A stretch of 64,000 bases of DNA from CAITSH01 sp025356665 (lineage in GTDB: Bacteria; Pseudomonadota; Gammaproteobacteria; Burkholderiales; SG8-39), in the NCBI GenBank assembly GCA_025356665.1, contig JANXRV010000129.1, positions 60,013 to 124,012 on the forward strand, written 5' to 3'. Position numbers and translations under genes: made by a program. This document shows positions 18,512-27,099 of this stretch, one piece after another (position 1 is the first letter of the stretch; every line of letters starts with the position of its first letter). The notes under the pieces are model-generated. The model did not search any database and was not told the origin of the DNA. It saw only the letters and a program-made list of their open reading frames with translations.

Positions 18512-19477
18512 TTACTCGAGCTTGATGTTCGAATCCTTAATCACCTTGCCCCATTTCACGATCTCGGCGCGAATGAATGCGGAAAATTCTTCCGAAGACT
18601 CTCCGCCCACTTCGTAGCCCTGCGTGAGCGCGTCGTTCTTCATCGCCGGCGTATTGAGCGCCTTGGCCGTCTCCACCTGCAGGCGCTTCACGATTTCCGG
18701 CGGCGTACCGGCGGGAACAAAAAAGCCGTTCCACCCCGCCGCCTCGACGCCAGGCAAGCCCGCCTCTGCCAAGGTCGGTACGTTAGGCAGCGCCGGAACG
18801 CGCGTTGCGCTCGACACACCAAGCGCGCGCAATTTTCCGCTCTGGATGTATTGCGCCACCACCACCGGCGCAAGATACGCGGTCATCACGTGGCCGGCGA
18901 TCAGGTCGGGCAGTTCCGCTCCGATAGCCTTGTAGGGAATTTCCCGCACCGCAATGCCCGCCGCTGACTTGACCTTCTCTCCCAGCAACTGCGTGATCGC
19001 ACCAAGCCCGCCCGAGGCGAAGGTAAGGTATTGCGGTCGCGCTTTGGCCAGCGCCATGTACTCCTTGAGGTTTGCGGCGGGCACCGACGGGTGTACCACC
19101 ATCACCAAAGGCGTACTGGTCACGCGCGTGAGCGGAATGAACGCCTCGGTCAGGCGGCAGCAGGTTTCGGGCAGAAGAAGATCATTCAACGCGTTGTTGA
19201 TGTTGCCATGAAAAATAGTGTAACCATCGGGTGCCGCACGCGCCGCTTCTTTCGCGCCGATGGCACTGTTCGCGCCGGCACGGTTTTCAACGATTACCGG
19301 CTTGCCCAGGCTTTCCGTCAGGCCCGGGATCAACTGGCGCGCAAACACGTCGACCGCGCTGCCCGGTCCAGCCGGCTCGATGATCTTGATGAGTTTATTG
19401 GGAAAGGCCTGTGCATGTACCGCAAATGCGGCGACGCATGACAAGACGCCGAACATTGCCCGTGTTATTCCGTTCAT
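18512..19477 (-). CDS. Bug/TctC-family solute-binding protein
   Basis: This is a 321-aa periplasmic binding protein with a signal peptide ending AVHAQ. The ligand loop is unusual: IIEPAGPGSAVDVFAR replaces the common VPFxxGGxxD-type loop, and NNALNDLLLPETCCRLTEAF contains a double Cys not seen in the other copies. Later motifs (ENRAGANS, APDGYT, PYKAIGAELPDLIAG) are typical. A GAGGAG-like site precedes the ATG. It converges on the CocE gene and is transcribed as a single gene. The altered pocket hints at a ligand different from its neighbours. Confidence 0.9.
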   Translation of the reverse strand: MNGITRAMFGVLSCVAAFAVHAQAFPNKLIKIIEPAGPGSAVDVFARQLIPGLTESLGKPVIVENRAGANSAIGAKEAARAAPDGYTIFHGNINNALNDLLLPETCCRLTEAFIPLTRVTSTPLVMVVHPSVPAANLKEYMALAKARPQYLTFASGGLGAITQLLGEKVKSAAGIAVREIPYKAIGAELPDLIAGHVMTAYLAPVVVAQYIQSGKLRALGVSSATRVPALPNVPTLAEAGLPGVEAAGWNGFFVPAGTPPEIVKRLQVETAKALNTPAMKNDALTQGYEVGGESSEEFSAFIRAEIVKWGKVIKDSNIKLE

Positions 19478-19653
19478 ACCTTGCTCCTCTTTTGAAGTCG
19501 TTTAAATTGACGCGGCTTTAATTTCATTCACTGATTGAAACTTATTCTGCATTCCTGCTTCAATGCGAAGCACACCCGCTGCCTATATTCTATGCGGCTT
19601 GCAACAGCACAAGGCTGCAATCTGAATTTACGTCCCATACCACAAGAAATTTC

Positions 19654-19757
19654 ATGCCCATTGACGCACACGCCCATTACGCTCCACCGCGCATTGTCGA
19701 AAAACTGCAACAACAAGGCGCGCGCCACGGTATCGACGTGATCGAACATCCGGCCGG
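19654..19757 (+). pseudogene. 5-prime fragment of an amidohydrolase gene
   Basis: The first 34 or so codons, beginning MPIDAHAHYAPPRIVEKLQQ, match the N-terminus of ACMSD-like amidohydrolases with an intact HxH metal motif (DAHAH). Homology ends at DVIEHPAG, where the sequence becomes the complementary strand of a CoA transferase gene. The rest of the enzyme is missing from the window. The fragment shows a deletion junction rather than a small gene. Confidence 0.7.
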
Positions 19758-19886
19758 ATGCTCGACCTTGATCACCTCGGCACCAAGATCGGCCAGCGTC
19801 TGCGCCGCCCAGGGATCGACGAGTATCCGGCTCAGGTCAAGCACGCGAACCCCTGACAAGGGGATCGGGGAAGTTGCTGTGTTCAT
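19747..19886 (-). pseudogene. 5-prime fragment of a CaiB/BaiF CoA-transferase gene
   Basis: The product reads SGVRVLDLSRILVDPWAAQT followed by LADLGAEVIKVEHPAG, the typical first 45 residues of type III CoA transferases, and then runs antisense into the amidohydrolase fragment. It starts 18 bp after the MaoC stop, so it was the last gene of the - strand operon. About 350 residues, including the catalytic Asp, are missing. Confidence 0.8.
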
Positions 19887-19903
19887 CGGCGATCCCTTTG
19901 TGC

Positions 19904-20380
19904 TCAGGGCCGGCCGGCGAGCATGCGTACGGCGCTGTAGCTGAGGATCATCTTGTCGTGTTGGTTAAACACATCAATCTGCGAGGAGATGATCGCGCGG
20001 TTACCTTTGGAGGTGGGGCGCACGCCGGTGACCTCCACAGTCGCCCAGATCGCATCGCCGACGAACACCGGGCCAAGCGCCTTCATCGACAGCTCTAGCA
20101 TGGCTAGGCCGGTACCCTGGATCATCGACTGAAACTGCAGCCCCTCGATGAGCGAATAGGTCAGCGTCGCCGGCACCACACGGCCCTTGATGGCGCCCAT
20201 TTTTTCACTGTACTCGGCGTCGATGAAAATCGCCTCGAGCATGCCGGTGACATTGATGAAGCCCACCAGGTCGGTCTCGGTAATGGTGCGGCGGAAAGTC
20301 TTCAAGCGCTGGCCGACCTTCAGGTCCTGCCAGTAGAAGCCCTGGCCCATGGTCGGCAGTGATTTTGTGTCTGTGCTCAT
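19904..20380 (-). CDS. MaoC family dehydratase (hotdog fold)
   Basis: This is a 158-aa hotdog protein of the MaoC/R-hydratase type, which hydrates enoyl-CoA or dehydrates 3-hydroxyacyl-CoA. The start at 20380 has GAGG seven bases upstream; a longer in-frame reading begins inside the intergenic region. GQGFYWQDLKVGQRLKTF, DLVGFINVTGM and LTYSLIEGLQ fit the family, though the usual catalytic Asp/His pair of the hydratase 2 motif is not clearly readable (TETDLVGFINVTG instead of a D-x-H arrangement). It may be a mesaconyl-CoA-hydratase-like or noncatalytic member. It lies between the dienelactone hydrolase gene and the truncated CoA transferase gene. Confidence 0.78.
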   Translation of the reverse strand: MSTDTKSLPTMGQGFYWQDLKVGQRLKTFRRTITETDLVGFINVTGMLEAIFIDAEYSEKMGAIKGRVVPATLTYSLIEGLQFQSMIQGTGLAMLELSMKALGPVFVGDAIWATVEVTGVRPTSKGNRAIISSQIDVFNQHDKMILSYSAVRMLAGRP

Positions 20381-20438
20381 GTACATCCTCGGATTGCTTG
20401 ACCGTACTGAGGGGACGGTGCCGCCCCCCACGGCCGTG

Positions 20439-21134
20439 CTAAAGGTATTTGCGGAAAAAATCGACCGACAGGCCCAGCGCGCGATCGGCCTCGGCCTTGC
20501 GGTAGGGCTTGCCGCCGTGGCGCGCAAAAGCGTGGTCGGCCTCTGGATATTTCTCAATCGTCACCAGCGGGTTGGGCGACAGGCGGCGCTCGAGCATCTC
20601 GTTGACCTCGGCCTGCACCCAGCGGTCCTTCATCGCCATGTGCAGCATGAAGGGACGGTGCAGGTTCTTGGCCTCGCTGATGCGGTGCTCGATGTAGGTG
20701 CCGTAATAGGCCACGGCACACTCGATGTCGGTGCGGCAGCACATCAGGTAGCACAGCTTGCCGCCAAGGCAGTAGCCGACGGCACCGACCTTGCCGTTGC
20801 ATTCGGGCAGGGTCTTGAGGAAGGCCATGGTGTCTTCCATGTCGCGCACGCCAAGGTCGTAGTCAAAGTCATAGTAAAGGTCGAAGGCCTTTTTTACGTC
20901 CTCGGGATTGCGCTCCGACAGTTGCACGCCCGGCTCCTGGCGCCAAAACAGATCGGGCACCAGGCAGATGAAACCGGCGTCGGAGAACTCCTTGGCATGC
21001 ATGCGCATGGTGTCGTTCACGCCCCAGATTTCCATGATGGCGATGACGGCGCCCTTGGGCGGGCCCTCGGGAACGGCAAGATAGGCACCCATGCTGCCGT
21101 CGCGCAGTTTTACCTGGATATTCGAAGTCTTCAT
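20439..21134 (-). CDS. Dienelactone hydrolase family protein
   Basis: This is a 231-aa alpha/beta hydrolase with the complete triad Cys122 (VGYCLGGK), Asp170 (MKDRW) and His201 (EADHAFAR), plus Glu35 in IMEIWGVN. It follows the amidohydrolase gene by 30 bp and precedes MaoC by 58 bp in a - strand operon. It is a distant paralogue of the protein at 3193-3864 and sits in the same kind of gene set, so both probably hydrolyse lactone or ester intermediates of related pathways. Confidence 0.92.
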   Translation of the reverse strand: MKTSNIQVKLRDGSMGAYLAVPEGPPKGAVIAIMEIWGVNDTMRMHAKEFSDAGFICLVPDLFWRQEPGVQLSERNPEDVKKAFDLYYDFDYDLGVRDMEDTMAFLKTLPECNGKVGAVGYCLGGKLCYLMCCRTDIECAVAYYGTYIEHRISEAKNLHRPFMLHMAMKDRWVQAEVNEMLERRLSPNPLVTIEKYPEADHAFARHGGKPYRKAEADRALGLSVDFFRKYL

Positions 21135-21164
21135 TGGCGATTTGTCCTGTAAAAATAGATGCGG

Positions 21165-22166
21165 TCAGGTCAGTTTCAGCAGGCGCCGGGCGTTGCCGCC
21201 CAGGATCATCTGCTTTTCAGCGTCGGAAACATCCAGCGCATTGATGGCGTTGATGGTGGTGCGAATGAGCAGGCGGCCATCTTCGGCGTCAAACGGCGCA
21301 TCGGTGGCGAAGACCGAGTGCTCGGTGCCAAAAAATGAATGCCCGCACTTGGTCGCCGCCACACCGCCGTTGAGCGCGGTGTCGCCGTAGAGCATTTTGT
21401 AATACTCGATCGGGCGCTTTTTCAGGCCGGCCTTCTCAGCCTGCGGATTGAGTTGCGTGGTGCCGTAAAAGATCTGGTCAAAGCCAAGATCGATCTTGCC
21501 GGCGAAGAAGGGGATCATGCCGCCCATATGATGCAAGATTATTTTCAGGTTCGGCAGTTCGTCGAACAACCCGGAAAAAATCAGCCGCGTGGCGCAGGCC
21601 GTGGTTTCATAGGGCCAGCCGAAACTGAACCAGATTTCGTTCTCCGACTTGCTCTCGCTGGCGTAGTCGGCCATCTGCGGTCCGCGCATCGGATGTATCC
21701 ACACCGGCAGGTCAAGCTCGGCCATTTTCCTGAAAATAGGCCGGTACTCAGGCAGGCTGAGCGGCTTGCCCAGGACGTTGGTGAAGATCTGGATGCCGCG
21801 CGCACCGAGCTGGCCGATGCTGCGGTCGATCTCCTGCATGCAGGCGTCAACGTTATTCATCGGCATCGAGGCGATCCATGCCGGAAAGCGGTCCGGGTGC
21901 TTGTTGTAAATCTCTGCCAGGCCGTCGTTGGCAATGCGCGCCAGCAGGGGCGTGACATCAGGGCCGCCAAGGGCCTCGATGGCCGGATTGGAGAGCGACA
22001 GCACCTGCTGCAGGTCGTCGAACTCGTCCATCATGCGCAGGCGCGAAGACAGGTCAAGCAGTGAAGGCCTCTCCGGGAAAGCCTTGAGCGCCACGTGCCC
22101 GGGCACCAGCTTGTCGAGACGGTCGAAAATCGTGTGCGGCATGAAGTGATTGAAAATATCCAGCAT
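21165..22166 (-). CDS. Amidohydrolase family protein with altered metal motif
   Basis: This is an ACMSD-like TIM-barrel protein (333 aa). The N-terminal HxH is changed: MLDIFNHFMP has Phe where the first His is expected and keeps only His7. Other expected ligands remain: VWIHPM, LHHMGGM and the Asp in FATDAPFD. The start ATG follows a purine-rich stretch. Its position between the FAH-like and dienelactone hydrolase genes indicates a step in the same pathway. Members of this family may decarboxylate or hydrolyse without the canonical pair, or bind metal differently; activity is uncertain. Confidence 0.87.
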   Translation of the reverse strand: MLDIFNHFMPHTIFDRLDKLVPGHVALKAFPERPSLLDLSSRLRMMDEFDDLQQVLSLSNPAIEALGGPDVTPLLARIANDGLAEIYNKHPDRFPAWIASMPMNNVDACMQEIDRSIGQLGARGIQIFTNVLGKPLSLPEYRPIFRKMAELDLPVWIHPMRGPQMADYASESKSENEIWFSFGWPYETTACATRLIFSGLFDELPNLKIILHHMGGMIPFFAGKIDLGFDQIFYGTTQLNPQAEKAGLKKRPIEYYKMLYGDTALNGGVAATKCGHSFFGTEHSVFATDAPFDAEDGRLLIRTTINAINALDVSDAEKQMILGGNARRLLKLT

Positions 22167-22271
22167 GGCTGTCCTTTACGGGTTGTTGTTCGGGGCTTGC
22201 GTGTCTGTCGTTTGGCGCCAAGTGCCTTCAGGCACTGTTTGCATTCATTCTCCGGCTCGCTGTTTGCCGGT

Positions 22272-23342
22272 TCAAAAATTCTCCTCCGGGCCGACGACAC
22301 GGTTTTGCTGCCGTCCCAGACCGTGCACCTCGGTTTCTACAATGTCGCCAAGGCGCAGGAAGGTACCGCTCGCCTGCCCGACACCGGCGAGCGTTCCGGT
22401 GGCGAATACATCGCCGGGCTCCAGCGTCATCAGGCGCGAACAATACTCGAGCTGCTCCTCTGTGGAATAAATCATATCGGCGGGAACGCCGCTTTGTTTG
22501 ATCTCACCGTTGACTTTGAGCTCTATTTTCAGGCTGGCGTAGTCCGGTATAAAGGCCTTGGGCACAAAAAACGGTCCGAGCGGGCCAAAACTGTCATGCG
22601 ACTTCGATGACAGCCAGTCAGTGCGAAAATTCGGCCGGTCTTCGCGGAACAACTGATTACGGCAGGACACATCGTTGAAGGTCATGTAGCCGGCGACGCA
22701 ATCGAGTGCGTTGTCAGCGCTGATTTTCTTGCAGCGGCGGCCAATGGCCACGCCAAGCTCAGCCTCCCAGTCCACCTGGTCGGTGATGGAGGGCAGCACG
22801 ATGTTGTCGTAGGCACCGGTGAGGGAGGAAGGCGACTTCAAAAAGAAATACGGCTGGGACGCGGCTTTGTCGCCCTTGAAAATCTTTGCCGGATCGACGT
22901 CGCCGCCAGTCTGGGTATAGCTGCGCATTTCCTTCAGGTGGCCGTTGTAATTGGCGGCACAGTTGAGAATCTTGGACGGGCGCAGGATGGGCGGCAGCAC
23001 GGAGAGTTGATCGAGATCGGACACGGCGCCGGCGATGCGGTCACTCGCCAGCCCCTCCTTGAGCAGGAAGTCGGACATCGCCAGCAACACCGCGAAGTTG
23101 CGGTTCCAGTCCTGCAACAAGTCCAGTACAGAGCCGACGCCGGACAACGCGCCGCTGGCGCCATGCGCCGAATCGGCGTAGGCGCGATGCACCAGCGCAA
23201 GCGCGACCACTTGTGTGCCTATCACCATGCCCGGGAAGGACTTGCCATCACGATGGGCGAAGGTGCCCAGCGCAAAGTCGCCGGTGAAGGGCGCGGCGCC
23301 GGCCTTGTCCGCGCACTTGGATTTTTTGCGCGGCGCGCTCAT
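22272..23342 (-). CDS. Fumarylacetoacetate hydrolase family protein
   Basis: This is a 356-aa metal-dependent C-C hydrolase or related hydratase/decarboxylase of the FAH family. The ATG at 23342 is chosen because it overlaps the Bug stop in an ATGA and gives a compact N-terminus. NYNGHLKEM (His135) and DWEAELGVAIGR (Glu193, Glu195) are the catalytic and metal-binding motifs; VFATGTLAGVG is the C-terminal family block. It would act in the cytoplasm on an acylpyruvate-like or 2-hydroxydienoate-like intermediate. It belongs to the - strand operon led by the CocE gene. Confidence 0.9.
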   Translation of the reverse strand: MSAPRKKSKCADKAGAAPFTGDFALGTFAHRDGKSFPGMVIGTQVVALALVHRAYADSAHGASGALSGVGSVLDLLQDWNRNFAVLLAMSDFLLKEGLASDRIAGAVSDLDQLSVLPPILRPSKILNCAANYNGHLKEMRSYTQTGGDVDPAKIFKGDKAASQPYFFLKSPSSLTGAYDNIVLPSITDQVDWEAELGVAIGRRCKKISADNALDCVAGYMTFNDVSCRNQLFREDRPNFRTDWLSSKSHDSFGPLGPFFVPKAFIPDYASLKIELKVNGEIKQSGVPADMIYSTEEQLEYCSRLMTLEPGDVFATGTLAGVGQASGTFLRLGDIVETEVHGLGRQQNRVVGPEENF

Positions 23343-24307
23343 TCTGGTTTGATCTTCGCCGTGCTGATTATTTTTTCCCACTTAAGCAAATCAGCCTGGA
23401 CGAAGCGTGAAAATTCGTCATGCCCCATCACCACCGGATCGGCGCCATTGGCGGCGAGTTGAGCCTTGACATCGGCGGAGTTGGCCGCGCGCTGCAACAC
23501 CTCAGCAACGGCGTTGACGATGGCCTCGGGCGTGCCCTTGGGCGCAAAAATGCCGTACCAGATGGACGTGTCAAAACCGCTCAGGCCGGACTCGGACAGC
23601 GTCGGCACATCGGGCGTGAGTACCGAGCGCTTGAGCGCCGTCGTGCCCAGGGCCTTGACACGTCCATCCTTGACGAAGCCCGCAACCGTCGGCGCCGGCG
23701 CAAAAATAGCCTGCAGCCTGCCGCCCACCAAGTCGATCAGCCCCTGGTTGTTGCCCTTGTAGGGAATGTGTTCCATCTTCACGCCGGCCATGATGTTGAA
23801 CAGCTCACCCGACAGATGCGGTGCGGTACCCACGCCGGCCGAACCGTAGAGCATCTGACCCGGTTTCGCGCGCGCCAGCGCGATGAACTCCTGCACCGTC
23901 GACACACCCAGCGTCGGACTCACAACCAGAATGTTCGTCGCATTACCAACCATGGAGATGGCGGCGAAGTCAGTCTTGAAATCAAAACTGAGGTTCTTGT
24001 ACAGGCCGGCGCTAATGGTATTGGCCACCGAGCCGAGCAGCAGCGTGTAGCCGTCGGCGGGCGATTTGGCTACGGCCTCGGCGGCCAGCGCACTCGCCAC
24101 ACCGAGCTTGTTCTCGACCAGCACCGGCCGCTTGAAATGCTCGCTCAGCTTTTGCGCGTAAATGCGCGCAACGATGTCCGAGGAAGTGCCGGCGGGAAAA
24201 CCGACAATCAGCTTGATCGGGCGCGATGGATAGGCGTCCTGGGCGTGCGCGAACGGCACAGCGGCCAGCAGGCAGGCCGCGAACAGCGAAATGGCCATAC
24301 GCATCAT
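23339..24307 (-). CDS. Bug/TctC-family solute-binding protein
   Basis: This is a 322-aa periplasmic protein with a signal peptide ending FAHAQ. Motifs include AYPSRPIKLIVGFPAGTSSD, VENKLGVAS in place of the usual ENRPGAGG, and PADGYTLLLG. Both ends overlap neighbours by 4 bp (CocE stop before, FAH-like start after), so it is translated with the enzymes and almost surely serves the same compound. No membrane transporter gene accompanies it. Confidence 0.92.
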   Translation of the reverse strand: MMRMAISLFAACLLAAVPFAHAQDAYPSRPIKLIVGFPAGTSSDIVARIYAQKLSEHFKRPVLVENKLGVASALAAEAVAKSPADGYTLLLGSVANTISAGLYKNLSFDFKTDFAAISMVGNATNILVVSPTLGVSTVQEFIALARAKPGQMLYGSAGVGTAPHLSGELFNIMAGVKMEHIPYKGNNQGLIDLVGGRLQAIFAPAPTVAGFVKDGRVKALGTTALKRSVLTPDVPTLSESGLSGFDTSIWYGIFAPKGTPEAIVNAVAEVLQRAANSADVKAQLAANGADPVVMGHDEFSRFVQADLLKWEKIISTAKIKPE

Positions 24308-26046
24308 GTTTTTCCTTTCGGCGGAATAACCGGTAGCAGTACAAAGGGCTGCCGGCCGCTTTCGGCATGCAGGGTTACTTCGGCGTTGAAAATCTTCGCG
24401 GGACGATCAACGGGGTGGATATGCACGAAAGGCCCGACGCCGGCCATTTCGTAACCGATGCCCGGAACGCGTATGGGCTCGCCCGGATGGCGGTAATCGC
24501 GGCCGCGCACCGTCAGGCCAATGCGGTAACCGGCGGGAATGACCATGCCGGAGGGCCAGATTTCAACATCCAGCTCCACCGCCTCGTTTGGCACCAGCGG
24601 CTGCTTCTCATCATGCGTGTGATAGGGGCGGAAGGGCAGCGTGAGTTTAGAATCGAGCTTGCGATGCGAGGCGCGCAACCAGCCAAGGGCGATGGGGGTG
24701 CGTGGATCGTTCGAGCCGGCAAAAGTGAGTTCACTGCCGTCGGGCCGGAACACGCGTAGCACCAGGAACATATCGGCATCCTCGCTTTGCGAAGACACAA
24801 ACAGCTTGGCGGCCATGGGGCCGGCGATTTCCATTTCTTCGCTGAGCGGCGCGCTCATGAAGGTCAGGCCGTCGCCCTCGGGAAGATAGGCGCGCGAGGC
24901 CGGTTTGGCCGGCACCGCCCTGCCAAGCGTGCCGTTTTCGATGTCGAGGTAAAAACGCGTCCACTGCGTCCTGGCGATGGGCCATTCGCCCTCAAAGCGC
25001 TCGACAAACCTGTCGACATGGCGAACGTTCAGCTGCACCGGTGGCTGCGATTTCCAGCCGGTGTCCTCGCCCTTGAGGAAGTGACCGAAAAAACGCTTCT
25101 GCAGCGCCACGCCATAGTCGGTGTAAAAGTGCGTCCAGTGATTCAAGCCGTGGACCTCAAGCCATTTTTGCTTCGAGGCGGCACGCAAGAAACCTTCATA
25201 GTTGCCGCGCGGATGCAGACCCTGCCCGCCCCAGTTGGCCGCCGATAAAAACGGCACCGTGACCTTGTCCCACTTCGCCGAGCGATCGCTGTAGTAGGCG
25301 TCATCCATGGGATGCGACAGCAATGACGTCTCGATGTCGATGCGGTTCTTGACGAGTTCTTCCTGGCTCAGCGTCACCCGCCCCGCGACGGGCGTGCCGT
25401 TGGCGCGGCTGCGCGGGCCGTTTTCACCGACGCCGTTTTGCACCCGCCACACCGCCCATGGGTAGAGCGTGGTGAGGAACTGGCACAGGATGCCGCCGTG
25501 ATGGGTGTTGTCGCGGTAATAGTCGGCGGCGCCCTCCCACACGCACATCGCCGCGAGGTGCGGCGGTTGCATCGAGGCGACGTACCACTGGTTGGTGGCG
25601 TAATACGAAATGCCGTTAAGGCCGACCTTGCCCGAACTCCAGGGCTGCACCGCGGCCCACTCGATGCACTGGTACATGTCCTGCGTTTCGCGGATTGATT
25701 TGGGATTGAGAAAGCCCGGCGAGTTGCCCGAACCGCGCGCGTCGACGCGAATGCAGATGTAGCCGTCGGGAACCCATTTCTCCGGATCGACGACTTCAAA
25801 GTTGGCGTAGGTGTTGCTCGTGCCGGCGGCGACATCGGGGTGGACGGCGACCAGCCTGTCCCAGCCGCCGGCAAACCCCTCCTGGAAGGCGAGGCCCTTG
25901 CCGTAGGGTCCGTGGCTGAGGATGACCGGGTATTTGCCCTCGGCAACAGGCCGGAACACATCGGCACGCAACACCACACCATCGTCCATCGGTATGGGCA
26001 TATCCCAATCAATGCGCATGCCGTGCGCGACTTCGCTGCGTTCCAT
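24304..26046 (-). CDS. CocE/NonD family hydrolase
   Basis: This is a serine hydrolase (580 aa), first gene of the operon 26046 to 19747. The core begins MRIDWDMPIPMDDGVVLRAD; RVDARGSGNSPGF precedes the nucleophile Ser147 in LNGISYYATNQW; GLNHWTHFYTDYG carries the probable catalytic His. The C-terminal jelly-roll ends in QPFVLLPVIPP. It has no signal peptide. It is similar over its whole length to the protein at 16658-18433, yet it is wired to a Bug/FAH/amidohydrolase set instead of CoxL/BKACE, suggesting duplication between two halves of a pathway. Confidence 0.9.
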   Translation of the reverse strand: MERSEVAHGMRIDWDMPIPMDDGVVLRADVFRPVAEGKYPVILSHGPYGKGLAFQEGFAGGWDRLVAVHPDVAAGTSNTYANFEVVDPEKWVPDGYICIRVDARGSGNSPGFLNPKSIRETQDMYQCIEWAAVQPWSSGKVGLNGISYYATNQWYVASMQPPHLAAMCVWEGAADYYRDNTHHGGILCQFLTTLYPWAVWRVQNGVGENGPRSRANGTPVAGRVTLSQEELVKNRIDIETSLLSHPMDDAYYSDRSAKWDKVTVPFLSAANWGGQGLHPRGNYEGFLRAASKQKWLEVHGLNHWTHFYTDYGVALQKRFFGHFLKGEDTGWKSQPPVQLNVRHVDRFVERFEGEWPIARTQWTRFYLDIENGTLGRAVPAKPASRAYLPEGDGLTFMSAPLSEEMEIAGPMAAKLFVSSQSEDADMFLVLRVFRPDGSELTFAGSNDPRTPIALGWLRASHRKLDSKLTLPFRPYHTHDEKQPLVPNEAVELDVEIWPSGMVIPAGYRIGLTVRGRDYRHPGEPIRVPGIGYEMAGVGPFVHIHPVDRPAKIFNAEVTLHAESGRQPFVLLPVIPPKGKT

Positions 26047-26275
26047 TCGACCCGCCTCCTTAGCTAAGGTCGGCGATCACCCCATCATCGTGGGTTTGCC
26101 GACGCCTGTTGCACCGCGCAGGAGCCCGAATGGTCCCGAACTGGCATGAACATCTCTCTATTGCCGCGTAATTTGCAGCATGCGGATCATAAATGAAAAT
26201 ACTTTTTATTGATTGTTTCGACAGATAACAAGCATGATAGAAAGCCATCCCGGCCGGCCACCGCCAGCGCCGCTG

Positions 26276-26425
26276 TCAGCGCAACACCAGCTTGGAAAAA
26301 AGGCGGTCGCGCACCAGTTGCGCGAAGGTACGCGCCGCGGCCGAACGACACCGATGCTTGGCCCAAAGCACGGCGGAAATGCGCCTGCCCACATCACGAT
26401 CAAAGTCACGCCGGCGGCGCGCTAA
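26276..26425 (-). pseudogene. C-terminal remnant of a LysR-type regulator
   Basis: In one - strand frame the sequence reads DFDRDVGRRISAVLWAKH, then RSAAARTFAQLVRDRLF and a stop at 26276. This closely resembles the C-terminal end of LysR-type regulators, where a polar stretch is followed by S-x-A-A-R-x-F-x-x-L-V. No start, helix-turn-helix or effector domain is present upstream. A regulator of the CocE operon may once have stood here. The remainder of 26047-26587 holds no other recognisable gene, only the leader regions of the flanking genes. Confidence 0.5.
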
Positions 26426-26587
26426 TGGACGACGATGCCGTGGTCGCCACCGCCGTGACAGCTGCGATTGATGCGGCCCGTGCTTTGCGCTATAAAGTAA
26501 TCAGACGTGCACCCGGCTCCGGCCGATTCGGTCTCAACCCAAACTCAACACAAACTCAACGCAAACACTCAACGGATAAACCAGACC

Positions 26588-27001
26588 ATGAAACTGCTGC
26601 TACTTCGCATCGCCCTGTTGCTCGCAATTGCACTGCCCTCCGCTTTCGCCTTCGCCGCGGATGCCCTGATCAAAAAAGACACCGTGGTTGGCGCCGGCAA
26701 GGAAGCCCTGGGTGGCACCACCGTGGTAGTGAATTACACCGGCTGGCTGCACAACCCCTCGGCGCCGGATTTGCACGGCAACAAATTCGACAGCTCGATC
26801 GGCCGCGGGCCGTTCTCGTTTCCGCTGGGTGCGGGCCGCGTCATCAAAGGCTGGGATGAAGGCGTTGCCGGCATGAAGGTCGGTGGCAAGCGCACGCTGA
26901 TCATCCCGAGCGAGATGGGCTACGGCAAGCGCGGCGCCGCCGGCGTCATTCCACCCGATGCGACGCTGGTGTTCGATGTCGAACTGCTTGACGTGAAGTA
27001 A
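26588..27001 (+). CDS. FKBP-type peptidyl-prolyl isomerase, periplasmic
   Basis: This is a 137-aa prolyl isomerase with a cleavable signal peptide (about 23 residues, ending FAFAA). The catalytic domain shows VVVNYTGWLH, KFDSSIGRGPFSFPLGAG, VIKGWDEGVAGMKVGGKR, IIPSEMGYGKRG and IPPDATLVFDVELLDV, all standard FKBP blocks. It should assist folding in the periplasm. The ATG at 26588 is chosen since the signal peptide starts there. Upstream (26535-26575) is a CAAACTCAACRC-like imperfect tandem repeat. A strong terminator follows. Confidence 0.95.
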   Translation: MKLLLLRIALLLAIALPSAFAFAADALIKKDTVVGAGKEALGGTTVVVNYTGWLHNPSAPDLHGNKFDSSIGRGPFSFPLGAGRVIKGWDEGVAGMKVGGKRTLIIPSEMGYGKRGAAGVIPPDATLVFDVELLDVK

Positions 27002-27040
27002 TCGGGCGAAAAACCCGGCAAATACGGCCAAGGTCGCAAC

Positions 27041-27073
27041 AATAAAAAAGGGGGCGTGGCCCCCTTTTTTATT
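27041..27073. terminator. Bidirectional intrinsic terminator
   Basis: A perfect 15-bp stem (arms 27041-27055 and 27059-27073, loop GTG) has a G/C core flanked by A6 and T6, so it serves as a terminator on both strands. It lies between the convergent FKBP (+) and GNQ-repeat (-) genes. Confidence 0.93.
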
Positions 27074-27099
27074 TTGCCGCAAAGCGGCCAAACTTCGAA

